Source: Shewanella woodyi ATCC 51908 (lineage in GTDB: Bacteria; Pseudomonadota; Gammaproteobacteria; Enterobacterales; Shewanellaceae). Taken from it: DNA of 64,000 nucleotides. This document shows, one piece after another, positions 57,091 through 64,000 of this stretch; position 1 is the stretch's first letter; the number at the start of each line of letters is the position of its first letter. The translations under genes and the position numbers were made by a program. Location of the stretch: the NCBI RefSeq assembly GCF_000019525.1, contig NC_010506.1:744001-808000 (forward strand). The letters run 5' to 3'. Below the pieces are notes generated by a model. The model worked only from the letters and a program-made list of their open reading frames with translations, was not told where the DNA came from and searched no databases.

Positions 57091-58269
57091 TTATATGATG
57101 TTTAGGTTGATATCGAAGGCATCGACCATCTCATCGGCAATGGCGTTATTGGTTTCCTGATTATGATCTCGTACAGACATTAGAGCCAGATCGCCTTCGA
57201 CTTGAGTAATACTTGCCATGTATTGAGCGCGTCTGATATCAGTCCATGCACGACCTAAACCGAAAGTGAAGACCACTATCAGTAGATTGGTGATGATCAG
57301 CGACAGATAACCGCCTAATGTCATATTGGACACCAGTTGTAACTTGTCATCTATTTGAGTTTTGCTAAAGAGATAGTTACGGATGCGAGTTTTGATAAAT
57401 GCCGCGATAACAAAGCCGATAAAGAACATGTAGATATAGCCAATGAAAAGGGCGAAAAATGATGACGCTTGGTTAGTTGGATCGAGCGGTTCACCTGAAA
57501 AAAGGGAAGCGATAGTATCAAACATTCCAAAACCTAAAATGATAAGAAAGCCGAGAATCATGGATCCCAGAAATAGAGCCCCTGCGAGTGCGGCAATTTT
57601 TGCGTACTCACCCATGTCTAATTCAGCACTAAATTGCTTACCACCATATCGGTAACCGTTGACGACATAGCTTGCCATTCCCGTCATTACCCAGGCATAA
57701 CCAAAGACTCCAGTTAAGGTAAAGAGCAGTATGCCGCCAATCACAGCAATGGCTGGATTGCTCTCCATTAGTAGAGCACTAAATCCCATTGAGCTTCCAA
57801 TGATGATGGCGTAGGCGGCTAATGGTTTGGCTAAGATGTTAAGGTAAGCGCCTGAGTAGCTGCCTTCAAAATTAAAACGCACATTTCTAAAGCGTGTGAT
57901 CCTAGCATCGAAGCGGATATTTCTTACCGATAGATAGGGGATAGCTAAGGTGAGCAGTGCACCACAAGCTATAGCGGCAACTGGGTGAACGCCAGACAAG
58001 ATGGTCCATGCTATTAGCGCGACAACAGCGATGATACGCCCGATTAGTATCTGCATAGGTTTAGCAAGATACTCAAAGCGATCGCCATCTAGCTCAGTAT
58101 TACCGTAAAAGTAGTTATTGGTTCTGACTTTCGCCCAGGCGGAGTAGATGCCAAAGGTGACGATAGTCAGTAGGATGTTAACTATCCATATCCCGAAGAA
58201 TTCTGTGGCGTTACCGTGGAAATTAAAGGAGTGCTGTGTATTGGATAGATCTGTGTTGGTCCGGGTCAT
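57091..58269 (-). CDS. DUF898/YjgN-family polytopic membrane protein
   Basis: A 392-residue inner-membrane protein with about ten hydrophobic helices and the YjgN pattern FFGIWIVNILLTIVTFGIYSAWAKVR...YFYGNTELDGDRFEY, repeated in weaker form as GGYLSLIITNLLIVVFTFGLGRAWTDIRRAQY. Start at 58269 follows GGAAGGA; an upstream ATG at 58284 lies within that region. First gene of the operon with M48 peptidase. Function unknown. Confidence 0.85.
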   Translation of the reverse strand: MTRTNTDLSNTQHSFNFHGNATEFFGIWIVNILLTIVTFGIYSAWAKVRTNNYFYGNTELDGDRFEYLAKPMQILIGRIIAVVALIAWTILSGVHPVAAIACGALLTLAIPYLSVRNIRFDARITRFRNVRFNFEGSYSGAYLNILAKPLAAYAIIIGSSMGFSALLMESNPAIAVIGGILLFTLTGVFGYAWVMTGMASYVVNGYRYGGKQFSAELDMGEYAKIAALAGALFLGSMILGFLIILGFGMFDTIASLFSGEPLDPTNQASSFFALFIGYIYMFFIGFVIAAFIKTRIRNYLFSKTQIDDKLQLVSNMTLGGYLSLIITNLLIVVFTFGLGRAWTDIRRAQYMASITQVEGDLALMSVRDHNQETNNAIADEMVDAFDINLNII

Positions 58270-58480
58270 GATTTTTCCTTCCATTGGAATAAGCGTCTAT
58301 TAGAGACGATATGAGGAAAGATATCAAACAATGGAGTTAACTCACAGATGAAATTCACTTAGGCCAAACCTTTGAGAGGAGATTGGCCTAGTGTTTAGTT
58401 TTGCTAATTTTAGGGGGATAGATCTTGTTTGATCTTTTGGAGCCATTTATGCCACTGAGGATACTCTGTGACCATGACGT

Positions 58481-58942
58481 TTAGACTTTCACTTTTATCA
58501 CGACTTTGCGCACCTGAGTTGGGGTCGCACTTGTGCCTGGCATATGCATATCTTGGGGAAAGAAGATAGCAAACATCCCAGCTTTAAAGGGGATAAAAGC
58601 AGCGTCATCTTTATTGCTCTCGTAGTCAAACTCCGCATAATCATGTTTAGCAAAGTAGGGGCGAGAGGGAGTTTGATCCGCGAGTGGAAGGTAGCCAAAC
58701 TCCTCCTCACCACTAACGACGAACTGCACATCAATATACTCTTGGTGTACTTCAAAAGGCTCCACTTCTTTGGGCTTAGTCTCATAATCGTTAACGATGA
58801 CGAAAATATCTTTACCCTCGAGCTCATAACTTCCCACTTCAAGCTGGGTGAAGTCGGTTTCGGTAAGATGGGCTAACGCTTTCGTCAATCTTGGCGTTAG
58901 GTGGGAGTACAGGTTTGCGTTGCTTAACGTATCGAGGATCAT
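58481..58942 (-). CDS. YhcH/YjgK/YiaL-family protein
   Basis: A 153-residue cupin-fold protein: FEVHQEYIDVQFVVSGEEEFGYLPL, then MFAIFFPQDMHMPG are the conserved metal-site segments of the YhcH/YjgK/YiaL (DUF386) family, related to anomerases in sugar catabolism (for example YhcH in sialic acid use). No sugar gene adjoins it here. Divergent from the patatin gene. The alternative minus-strand frame at 58498-58842 is a shadow. Confidence 0.88.
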   Translation of the reverse strand: MILDTLSNANLYSHLTPRLTKALAHLTETDFTQLEVGSYELEGKDIFVIVNDYETKPKEVEPFEVHQEYIDVQFVVSGEEEFGYLPLADQTPSRPYFAKHDYAEFDYESNKDDAAFIPFKAGMFAIFFPQDMHMPGTSATPTQVRKVVIKVKV

Positions 58943-59063
58943 AATCGGCTCAATAGGGGTAGATAGTAGAGGGAGTGTAACCTTGTCGCTGTTTGGCGTA
59001 AACCAGTTGGTTTGCTATATTGCCGAGGCTTATGAAGCAAATTGATAATTAATTAAGATAGGG

Positions 59064-60128
59064 ATGTTCGCTTTGCCTGCATTACGCTTCCTTGCTGGTT
59101 CTACCGCATACAAAACAATTGCCGAAAATGGTTTGAAAGCCGACCTGTTTACTCAAGTGCTAGCGGCATCTGGAGGGCCGAAATGGATCGGTATCGCAGG
59201 TTTAGATAGGTATCTCTTTGGAGAGTTCTTTAAGGGAAGAACTGCCCCGTTGCATACCTTGGGGGCATCATCAGGTGCTTGGCGTCTGGCTTGTTTGGGT
59301 CAGGCAGATCCTTTAAGTGCCTATTCCCGTCTGGAGGAGCTCTACATAGAGCAAAGATACGACACTAAACCAACTCCGGTTCAGGTATCGACTCAGGTTA
59401 AGGGGATCATTGAGGGGCTTTTGGGTCAAAGTGGAGCTCAGGAGTTGATATCCCATCCGGTTATTAAGACTCACTTATTAGCGTGTCGTGGTCGTCATTT
59501 GAATCGTATAGCTGGTCGATTACCATTAAGCTTAGGTTTGGCAGCAACAGCAGCGACTAACCTTGCAAGTCGTCGTAGTCTAGGTTTGCACTTTGAACGC
59601 TTTGTTTTTAGTGGTCAGCATGATGACTCTCCATTTAACCAGCTTAAGGATCTTCCCAGCCAGCAGGTTAAGTTGACCTTAGATAATCTTCATAACGTCC
59701 TGTTAGCGACAGGCTCTATTCCTTGGGTATTGGCACCTGTTACCGATATCCATGGGGCGCCTAAGGGGCACTATTATGATGGTGGGATAACAGATTACCA
59801 CTTCGATCTGCCTCTTTCCCATGCAGATGGACTCACCCTTTATCCTCATTTTTACCCGAATATGACACCGGGGTGGTTTGATAAATCTCTGCCTTGGCGC
59901 AAGGCAAATAAAAATTACCATAATGCACTTGTACTAGCACCGACGTCAGAGTTTCTCGCATCACTTCCCTATGGAAAGTTACCGGATCGCAGCGATTTTA
60001 AACATCTCTCTAGTGATGAAAGAATAGCGTATTGGCAGCAAGCTCTTGCTATGAGTCATCGATTAGCTGATGAGTTAAGTCTTGTAATTTCAAAGGGTAA
60101 CATTATGGAGTACCTAGAGCATTTTTAA
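59064..60128 (+). CDS. Patatin-like phospholipase
   Basis: A 354-residue protein of the patatin-like phospholipase family. LAASGGPKWIGIAGLDRYL gives the glycine-rich oxyanion region, TLGASSGAWRLACLG the nucleophile elbow GxSxG (Ser69), and YDGGITDYHFDLP the catalytic Asp of the Ser-Asp dyad (Asp in DGG). No signal peptide or transmembrane helix, so presumably cytoplasmic acyl hydrolase acting on membrane lipids. ATAGGG precedes the ATG. Substrate unknown. Confidence 0.88.
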   Translation: MFALPALRFLAGSTAYKTIAENGLKADLFTQVLAASGGPKWIGIAGLDRYLFGEFFKGRTAPLHTLGASSGAWRLACLGQADPLSAYSRLEELYIEQRYDTKPTPVQVSTQVKGIIEGLLGQSGAQELISHPVIKTHLLACRGRHLNRIAGRLPLSLGLAATAATNLASRRSLGLHFERFVFSGQHDDSPFNQLKDLPSQQVKLTLDNLHNVLLATGSIPWVLAPVTDIHGAPKGHYYDGGITDYHFDLPLSHADGLTLYPHFYPNMTPGWFDKSLPWRKANKNYHNALVLAPTSEFLASLPYGKLPDRSDFKHLSSDERIAYWQQALAMSHRLADELSLVISKGNIMEYLEHF

Positions 60129-60174
60129 GCTGAATTGAGGCTGTTGCAACAAAATCCCACTTTAACTTGTCTAA

Positions 60175-60223
60175 TAGAAAACAGTACAAAAAATAAACTT
60201 TCAGTCTTTTGTACTGTTTTCTA
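60175..60223. repeat. Perfect 17-bp inverted repeat
   Basis: Arms 60175-60191 and 60207-60223 (TAGAAAACAGTACAAAA and its complement) around a 15-base loop, 46 bases after the patatin gene. It lacks a T-run, so it is a terminator of unusual form, an operator or a repeat. Confidence 0.6.
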
Positions 60224-60347
60224 TCTGGGCCAAGCATGCTAGAAGCAGTTAACTGCTACACTTTAAGATTATCAGCTCTTTATTTTGACTAATCAGCTAA
60301 AGCTAGTTCTTTCTAGCAGTTACCGACCCTAAGTGGAGGAGGTTACT

Positions 60348-60923
60348 ATGAGAACACAGGAGATGGCGTTAATCACGCGGGACGCTTTACTGTTGCCCGA
60401 TGGTAGACTTGAGCTGAGATTAGTAAGCCCCAATCACTTAAAGATGATTGCCGATGTATATAAAGGTAAATACCCCTTAGCATTTGGCATGTTAAAAGCT
60501 AATGGCAACCCTCCCTGTTACTCCAGTGTCACTCAATGTGAGATCATCGACTTTAATCAGCTAGACGATAACAGTTTGAGTATTGTACTTGAGGGTAAGC
60601 AGAGGGTAAAAATCTTGTCTGCGGCTCGACAGAGAAGTGGTGTGTGGATGGCAAGAACACTACCATCTTGCAACTGGAGTGAGGAGCCGATTCAGGGAGA
60701 GTTTGAGTTGATAAGCGCGGCATTAGAGCAGTTTTATGAGGTCAATCCAGATCTATTTGAGCTCTACTCTAATGTGCATTTAGAGGATGCTTCTTGGGTC
60801 AGCCAACGTTGGCTTGAGGTGCTGCCACTTTACAACAAAGATAAGTTGAAGCTAATGAATCAACCTGATTGTCATCAGACCATGGAGTTTGTTTTAGAGT
60901 TAATCAAATCACATGCAGATTAA
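60348..60923 (+). CDS. Stand-alone LON substrate-binding-domain protein
   Basis: A 191-residue protein resembling the N-terminal (LON substrate-binding, PUA-like) domain only: ALLLPDGRLELRLVSPNHLKMI, YPLAFGMLKANGNPPCYSSVTQCEIIDFNQLDDNSLSIVLEGKQRVKI. No ATPase or protease domain follows. The start at 60348 has GGAGGAGG 7 bases upstream; the GTG start at 60333 is ignored. Function unknown; may bind misfolded peptides or act as an adaptor. Confidence 0.85.
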   Translation: MRTQEMALITRDALLLPDGRLELRLVSPNHLKMIADVYKGKYPLAFGMLKANGNPPCYSSVTQCEIIDFNQLDDNSLSIVLEGKQRVKILSAARQRSGVWMARTLPSCNWSEEPIQGEFELISAALEQFYEVNPDLFELYSNVHLEDASWVSQRWLEVLPLYNKDKLKLMNQPDCHQTMEFVLELIKSHAD

Positions 60924-61072
60924 CTAGACTAAGGTGATAATCAGGCCCTGTTTACGAGCCTATGTCGTTATCTAGAGCCTATTTCTACTGCTCTATTATG
61001 GGCCTTATTCGCAGTGTCCAGCGTTTATAATTCTGTTAAAATACACTTCTCACTTTTTAATAGTTAACTCTC

Positions 61073-61993
61073 ATGTCTTCCTCAGTCCTTGCAACCCAAG
61101 CCTCCTATGTTGTGTTACCTGAACATATTACCGATAAACCGACAGTACTCAGCTTTCTGGTTGAACGTTTTGCTCAGATTGATGCTAGCGTGTGGCAATC
61201 GAGAGTGGTTGAGGGAAAAGTACATTGGCAAGATGGAAGCTTGATTGAGCTTGATACTCCCTATAGACCAAGAGCAAGAGTCTATTACTATCGTGAAGTG
61301 GTGAGTGAGACTAAGGTGCCTTTCGATGAAGAGGTTATCTATCAAGATGAGAGGATTATTGTCGCTTTTAAGCCCCACTTTCTAGCATTGCATCCAAGTG
61401 GGAATGTGATTAATGAGTGTTTGGTTAATCGATTGAGGATTAAAACTGGATTAGAGACTATAGTGCCTGCTCATAGGCTTGATAGGGCGACAGCGGGCCT
61501 AGTATTACTCTGCCTGCATCCTGAGCATCGTCAAAGATACCATGACCTGTTCAAGTTTGGACAGATCCGCAAAGAGTACCAAGCGCTGGCTAAACTGACA
61601 CCTGAATTGCTACTGAAACATCAGCGTGGAGAGCTATCACTTCCACTTAATTGGACGGTGAAGAACCGTATGGTGAAAGGGGAGCCCACATTCACCATGA
61701 GAGTGGCACCGGGGGAGCCAAATACTCACTCAGAGATCCAGTTGATTGAGATAAACGGTGAGCTAGGTGTGTTTAATCTCTCTCCTATCACGGGGCGCAC
61801 TCATCAGCTTAGGGTACATATGCAAAGCTTAGGCATGCCAATCTTAAATGACAGATGTTACCCAGAGCTACAGCCTAAGGCCCCTGATGACTACAGTAAG
61901 CCTCTTAAGCTTTTGGCTAGGCGGCTTACCTTTACCGACCCCGTGAGTGGCCAGTTGATTAAACTTGAGTGTGATGCTTTATCTTTATCTTGA
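61073..61993 (+). CDS. RluA-family RNA pseudouridine synthase
   Basis: A 306-residue RNA-modifying enzyme converting uridine to pseudouridine in tRNA or rRNA. Catalytic HRLDR (Asp137) lies in VPAHRLDRATAGLVLL; KEYQALAK and PITGRTHQLRVHMQSLGMPILND are the other RluA-family motifs. The N-terminal 85 residues are a short S4-like or variable region. It resembles the RluA/TruC-type subgroup, but the target position is not assignable by eye. Located 149 bases after the LON-domain gene. Confidence 0.88.
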   Translation: MSSSVLATQASYVVLPEHITDKPTVLSFLVERFAQIDASVWQSRVVEGKVHWQDGSLIELDTPYRPRARVYYYREVVSETKVPFDEEVIYQDERIIVAFKPHFLALHPSGNVINECLVNRLRIKTGLETIVPAHRLDRATAGLVLLCLHPEHRQRYHDLFKFGQIRKEYQALAKLTPELLLKHQRGELSLPLNWTVKNRMVKGEPTFTMRVAPGEPNTHSEIQLIEINGELGVFNLSPITGRTHQLRVHMQSLGMPILNDRCYPELQPKAPDDYSKPLKLLARRLTFTDPVSGQLIKLECDALSLS

Positions 61994-62092
61994 ATATTGT
62001 ATTCAATTGTTGTTTTTCTGCCGCGTTCATTTTAAGCTGGGTTATAAGTTAGGATATCGTCGCCAGACGCGGCACATACAGGGAGAAGGGTA

Positions 62093-62563
62093 ATGGATAA
62101 AACGAGCCTCACCGCTTTAGGTTTAGTAACTTTTGTTGGTATTACTGCCTTGGGTTATCAAATTTTCACCCAAGACCCTTCAGCCTCTCTCACTCCATCT
62201 CAATCAAGTGAGCAGCCTGCCAAGACGTTAGCTCATATCTCTGACCCAGGGCGAGAAAATGTAGAGTTAGCGACGGTTTCAACCCTGGTGAAATCAGATG
62301 AGGGTTTAACACCAGTTTCCACTTTGCCGCCTGAATCCATCAACCTCTCTACTGTTAACGCTCCGATTGAGAAGGCGGTTTCTTGGTCAGAAAGAGAGAG
62401 ACAAAATGAGGCACAAACCCCGCCACCTCAAGTTGCAGACTTGGTAGCAGAGGCCGATCCAGGCCCCAGTGCTGGAAAAGATCTCTCACGTCCTCAAAGG
62501 CCTGCAGTACAAGCGCAGCGCGTAGCGCCCGTCAGTCGTCCCGCACCCACAGCTGTGAATTAG
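62093..62563 (+). CDS. Single-pass membrane protein with Pro/Ser/Thr-rich periplasmic tail
   Basis: A 156-residue protein with a short cytoplasmic N-terminus, one transmembrane helix (about 8-24, LTALGLVTFVGITALGYQIF) and a low-complexity periplasmic region rich in Pro, Ser, Thr and Gln (SASLTPSQSSEQPAK, TPPPQVADL, PAPTAVN). No known domain. AGGGAGAAGGGTA precedes the ATG. Possibly a cell-wall-spanning accessory protein; unrecognised. Confidence 0.7.
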   Translation: MDKTSLTALGLVTFVGITALGYQIFTQDPSASLTPSQSSEQPAKTLAHISDPGRENVELATVSTLVKSDEGLTPVSTLPPESINLSTVNAPIEKAVSWSERERQNEAQTPPPQVADLVAEADPGPSAGKDLSRPQRPAVQAQRVAPVSRPAPTAVN

Positions 62564-62586
62564 GTAATTAACAATCACCTTTAGGG

Positions 62587-64000
62587 TCAATCATCACTCA
62601 ATGAATCGGCATTTTGAGCGCCATGTTTATCACGGCTGGGGACCTGAAAAAGGGTCTCACTCATATCTGCGTGAAGAACAGCAATTTTAGTTGGTGCTCC
62701 ATTTGGTGCAAAGCTCACCACTCCTATACCGCTCTCGTTAAACAGTCGCTGACTGCGAGCACCGTTAGGCCTTCTGCCACGAATTGACATGCGCTTACGC
62801 TTAGTGAAGAAGTTAAGTGGTGAGAAGTGTCCATATAGCCAACCATTAAGTTTATCGAAAATTGGCAGTAACTTTTCGGGGAACTGATTCTTAATGCCGC
62901 TGCTGGTGATCTGGTATATTTTCGGCCCCCCTTTACGGAAACGAATACGGATATCGTAAGCAAAGGAGTAGTGTACATCCCCTGATAGGATCACAAACTG
63001 CTCTGGGGTTTTTCTGTGTTGGAATATGCTCAACAGAGTGTTGGCAGTTCCTGGGTGAGCCATCCAGTTTTCAGCATCGACTAATAGAGAACCTCCGAGT
63101 AAGGTTGCGGTTCTTTGAATTGTTTCAATCAGTTTAACCCCGAACATAGGGGCGGCGGAGATGATGATCACCTTATCTTGGCCCATTAGTTCATGTTGAA
63201 ACTCCATAAGGGCTTCCCAGTCCATTAAGCCAGAGGGTTTAGCCAGATTAGACTCACTGCGCCATCTATGGGTACGGGTATCTAGAACTACTATTTTTGG
63301 GCTGGTATTAAGGCTGTAGTGCCAATGTTCAAATCGGAGTAGTTTATCGATTAGCTCATCTTGGTAGAGTTCATTGGGTTGATTAAAGAAAGCATCTAGG
63401 CTGGGAGTGATCTCATGTTTAAATTTATCAGGCCCGTTGCCGAGCCCTTGGAACAGGGCGTAACCTATCAGCGCATTACCAATGATCCGCTTTGAAAATG
63501 TATGTCCATAAGCCGCTTCCTCCCACTTGGCGGTGAGATTCCAGTCATCGGTGACATCATGATCGTCAAATATCATATAGGTGGGCAGATGAGCCATAAG
63601 TCGCCTGACCTGTTTTAGCCCAGTTTTGAACTCAAGCAGGTGTAACCACTCTCGCTGCCACCTTGCTGTATTGGCGACTGATAGGCCAACAACCTCTTTT
63701 GGAATTTCGATGCGATCCCATAGCTCCGGTGACCAAGTTAACAGGTAGAAGGCGATTATCTCCCCTAGGCTCACCAGATGATTTTCGGCGAGGGAGGAGG
63801 TGAAGATCGGGTGGTTTTTATACCAGTGCCCTAGTGCTGTTTTGGCCGGGTAGTTGGTTTTGGGTAGTAAGTTCCTATGCCTTTGGTACATGGCGGCAGG
63901 ATGGTAACTTATTGAGTGGCTATCAGGGAGCTGGGCATGGGTAAACTTCTCCTGGGGCAGGCCCAATAGTTTTATTGTTTCTCCAATGGCAAAAAGAGTG
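62587..64000 (-). CDS. PhoD-like phosphatase-fold protein, partial at its N-terminus
   Basis: The frame continues upstream through the window edge (reading TLFAIGETIKLLGLPQEKF), so the apparent TTG start at 63966 is internal and the gene is incomplete here. Visible parts of the metallophosphatase core: YMIFDDHDVTDDWN and LSGDVHYSFAYDIRI, typical of PhoD-type alkaline phosphatase/phosphodiesterase domains with binuclear metal sites. No signal can be judged. The C-terminus ends at the stop at 62587. It converges with the proline-rich protein gene. Confidence 0.83.
   Translation of the reverse strand, partial: TLFAIGETIKLLGLPQEKFTHAQLPDSHSISYHPAAMYQRHRNLLPKTNYPAKTALGHWYKNHPIFTSSLAENHLVSLGEIIAFYLLTWSPELWDRIEIPKEVVGLSVANTARWQREWLHLLEFKTGLKQVRRLMAHLPTYMIFDDHDVTDDWNLTAKWEEAAYGHTFSKRIIGNALIGYALFQGLGNGPDKFKHEITPSLDAFFNQPNELYQDELIDKLLRFEHWHYSLNTSPKIVVLDTRTHRWRSESNLAKPSGLMDWEALMEFQHELMGQDKVIIISAAPMFGVKLIETIQRTATLLGGSLLVDAENWMAHPGTANTLLSIFQHRKTPEQFVILSGDVHYSFAYDIRIRFRKGGPKIYQITSSGIKNQFPEKLLPIFDKLNGWLYGHFSPLNFFTKRKRMSIRGRRPNGARSQRLFNESGIGVVSFAPNGAPTKIAVLHADMSETLFQVPSRDKHGAQNADSLSDD

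Noticed and set aside
63966..63966. TTG at 63966 as the start of the PhoD-like gene
   Set aside because: The frame stays open to the window edge with coherent sequence, so the true start lies outside.

Overview
The window looks like chromosomal DNA of a marine gammaproteobacterium, almost certainly Shewanella or a close relative. The evidence is the RraA, ArfB, MepA, DUF2999, DUF3012 and MJ1255/VC2487-type glycosyltransferase homologues, the HME-type metal efflux operon, a chitin-derivative utilisation cluster, several secreted hydrolases and many short dispersed repeats. The genus call rests on protein resemblance, not on a search. No rRNA, tRNA, CRISPR array, integrase or phage module was seen.

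Layout. 0-5.4 kb: the start of an arginase-family gene, an S9 peptidase, rraA, a small membrane protein, a PAP2 phosphatase and a glycosyltransferase. 5.4-8.6 kb: an accessory island with an IS1182-type transposase remnant and two AT-rich genes, each followed by an attC-like site. 8.6-18.7 kb: three tandem paralogous receptors (periplasmic Cache-like and SBP_bac_3 sensing domains, HD-GYP c-di-GMP phosphodiesterase output). 18.7-24.5 kb: a lipoprotein di-haem peroxidase, an Omp85-type barrel with a periplasmic partner, and a secreted endonuclease I with a lamin-tail domain. 24.6-27.0 kb: aroQ-accB-accC. 27.2-30.4 kb: a second accessory stretch with ~195-bp tandem repeats, a solitary integron cassette encoding a BRCT protein with a well-formed attC, and a MarR-controlled operon behind a perfect 21-bp-arm palindrome. 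30.4-38.5 kb: arfB, small proteins and a czcCBA-type efflux operon. 39-45 kb: an M4 protease, DUF2999, a chemoreceptor and mepA. 45.3-53 kb: chitin-oligosaccharide genes (GH20 hexosaminidase, ROK kinase, MFS permease, chitin deacetylase, AraC regulator). 53-56 kb: a three-domain cysteine desulfurase/ETHE1-like/rhodanese fusion between two ~265-bp inverted-repeat elements. 56-64 kb: M48 protease with DUF898, YhcH-type protein, patatin, LON-domain protein, RluA-type synthase, a proline-rich anchored protein and a PhoD-like phosphatase cut by the window end.

How genes work together. The deacetylase, permease, kinase and hexosaminidase make a plausible route for partly deacetylated chitobiose (GlcNAc-GlcN), with the AraC gene as local regulator. 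The three HD-GYP receptors likely link small extracellular ligands to c-di-GMP turnover. The most unusual items are the integron cassettes found without an integrase, the sulfur-handling fusion enzyme and the tandem HD-GYP family with a shared, apparently gene-converted 3' end.
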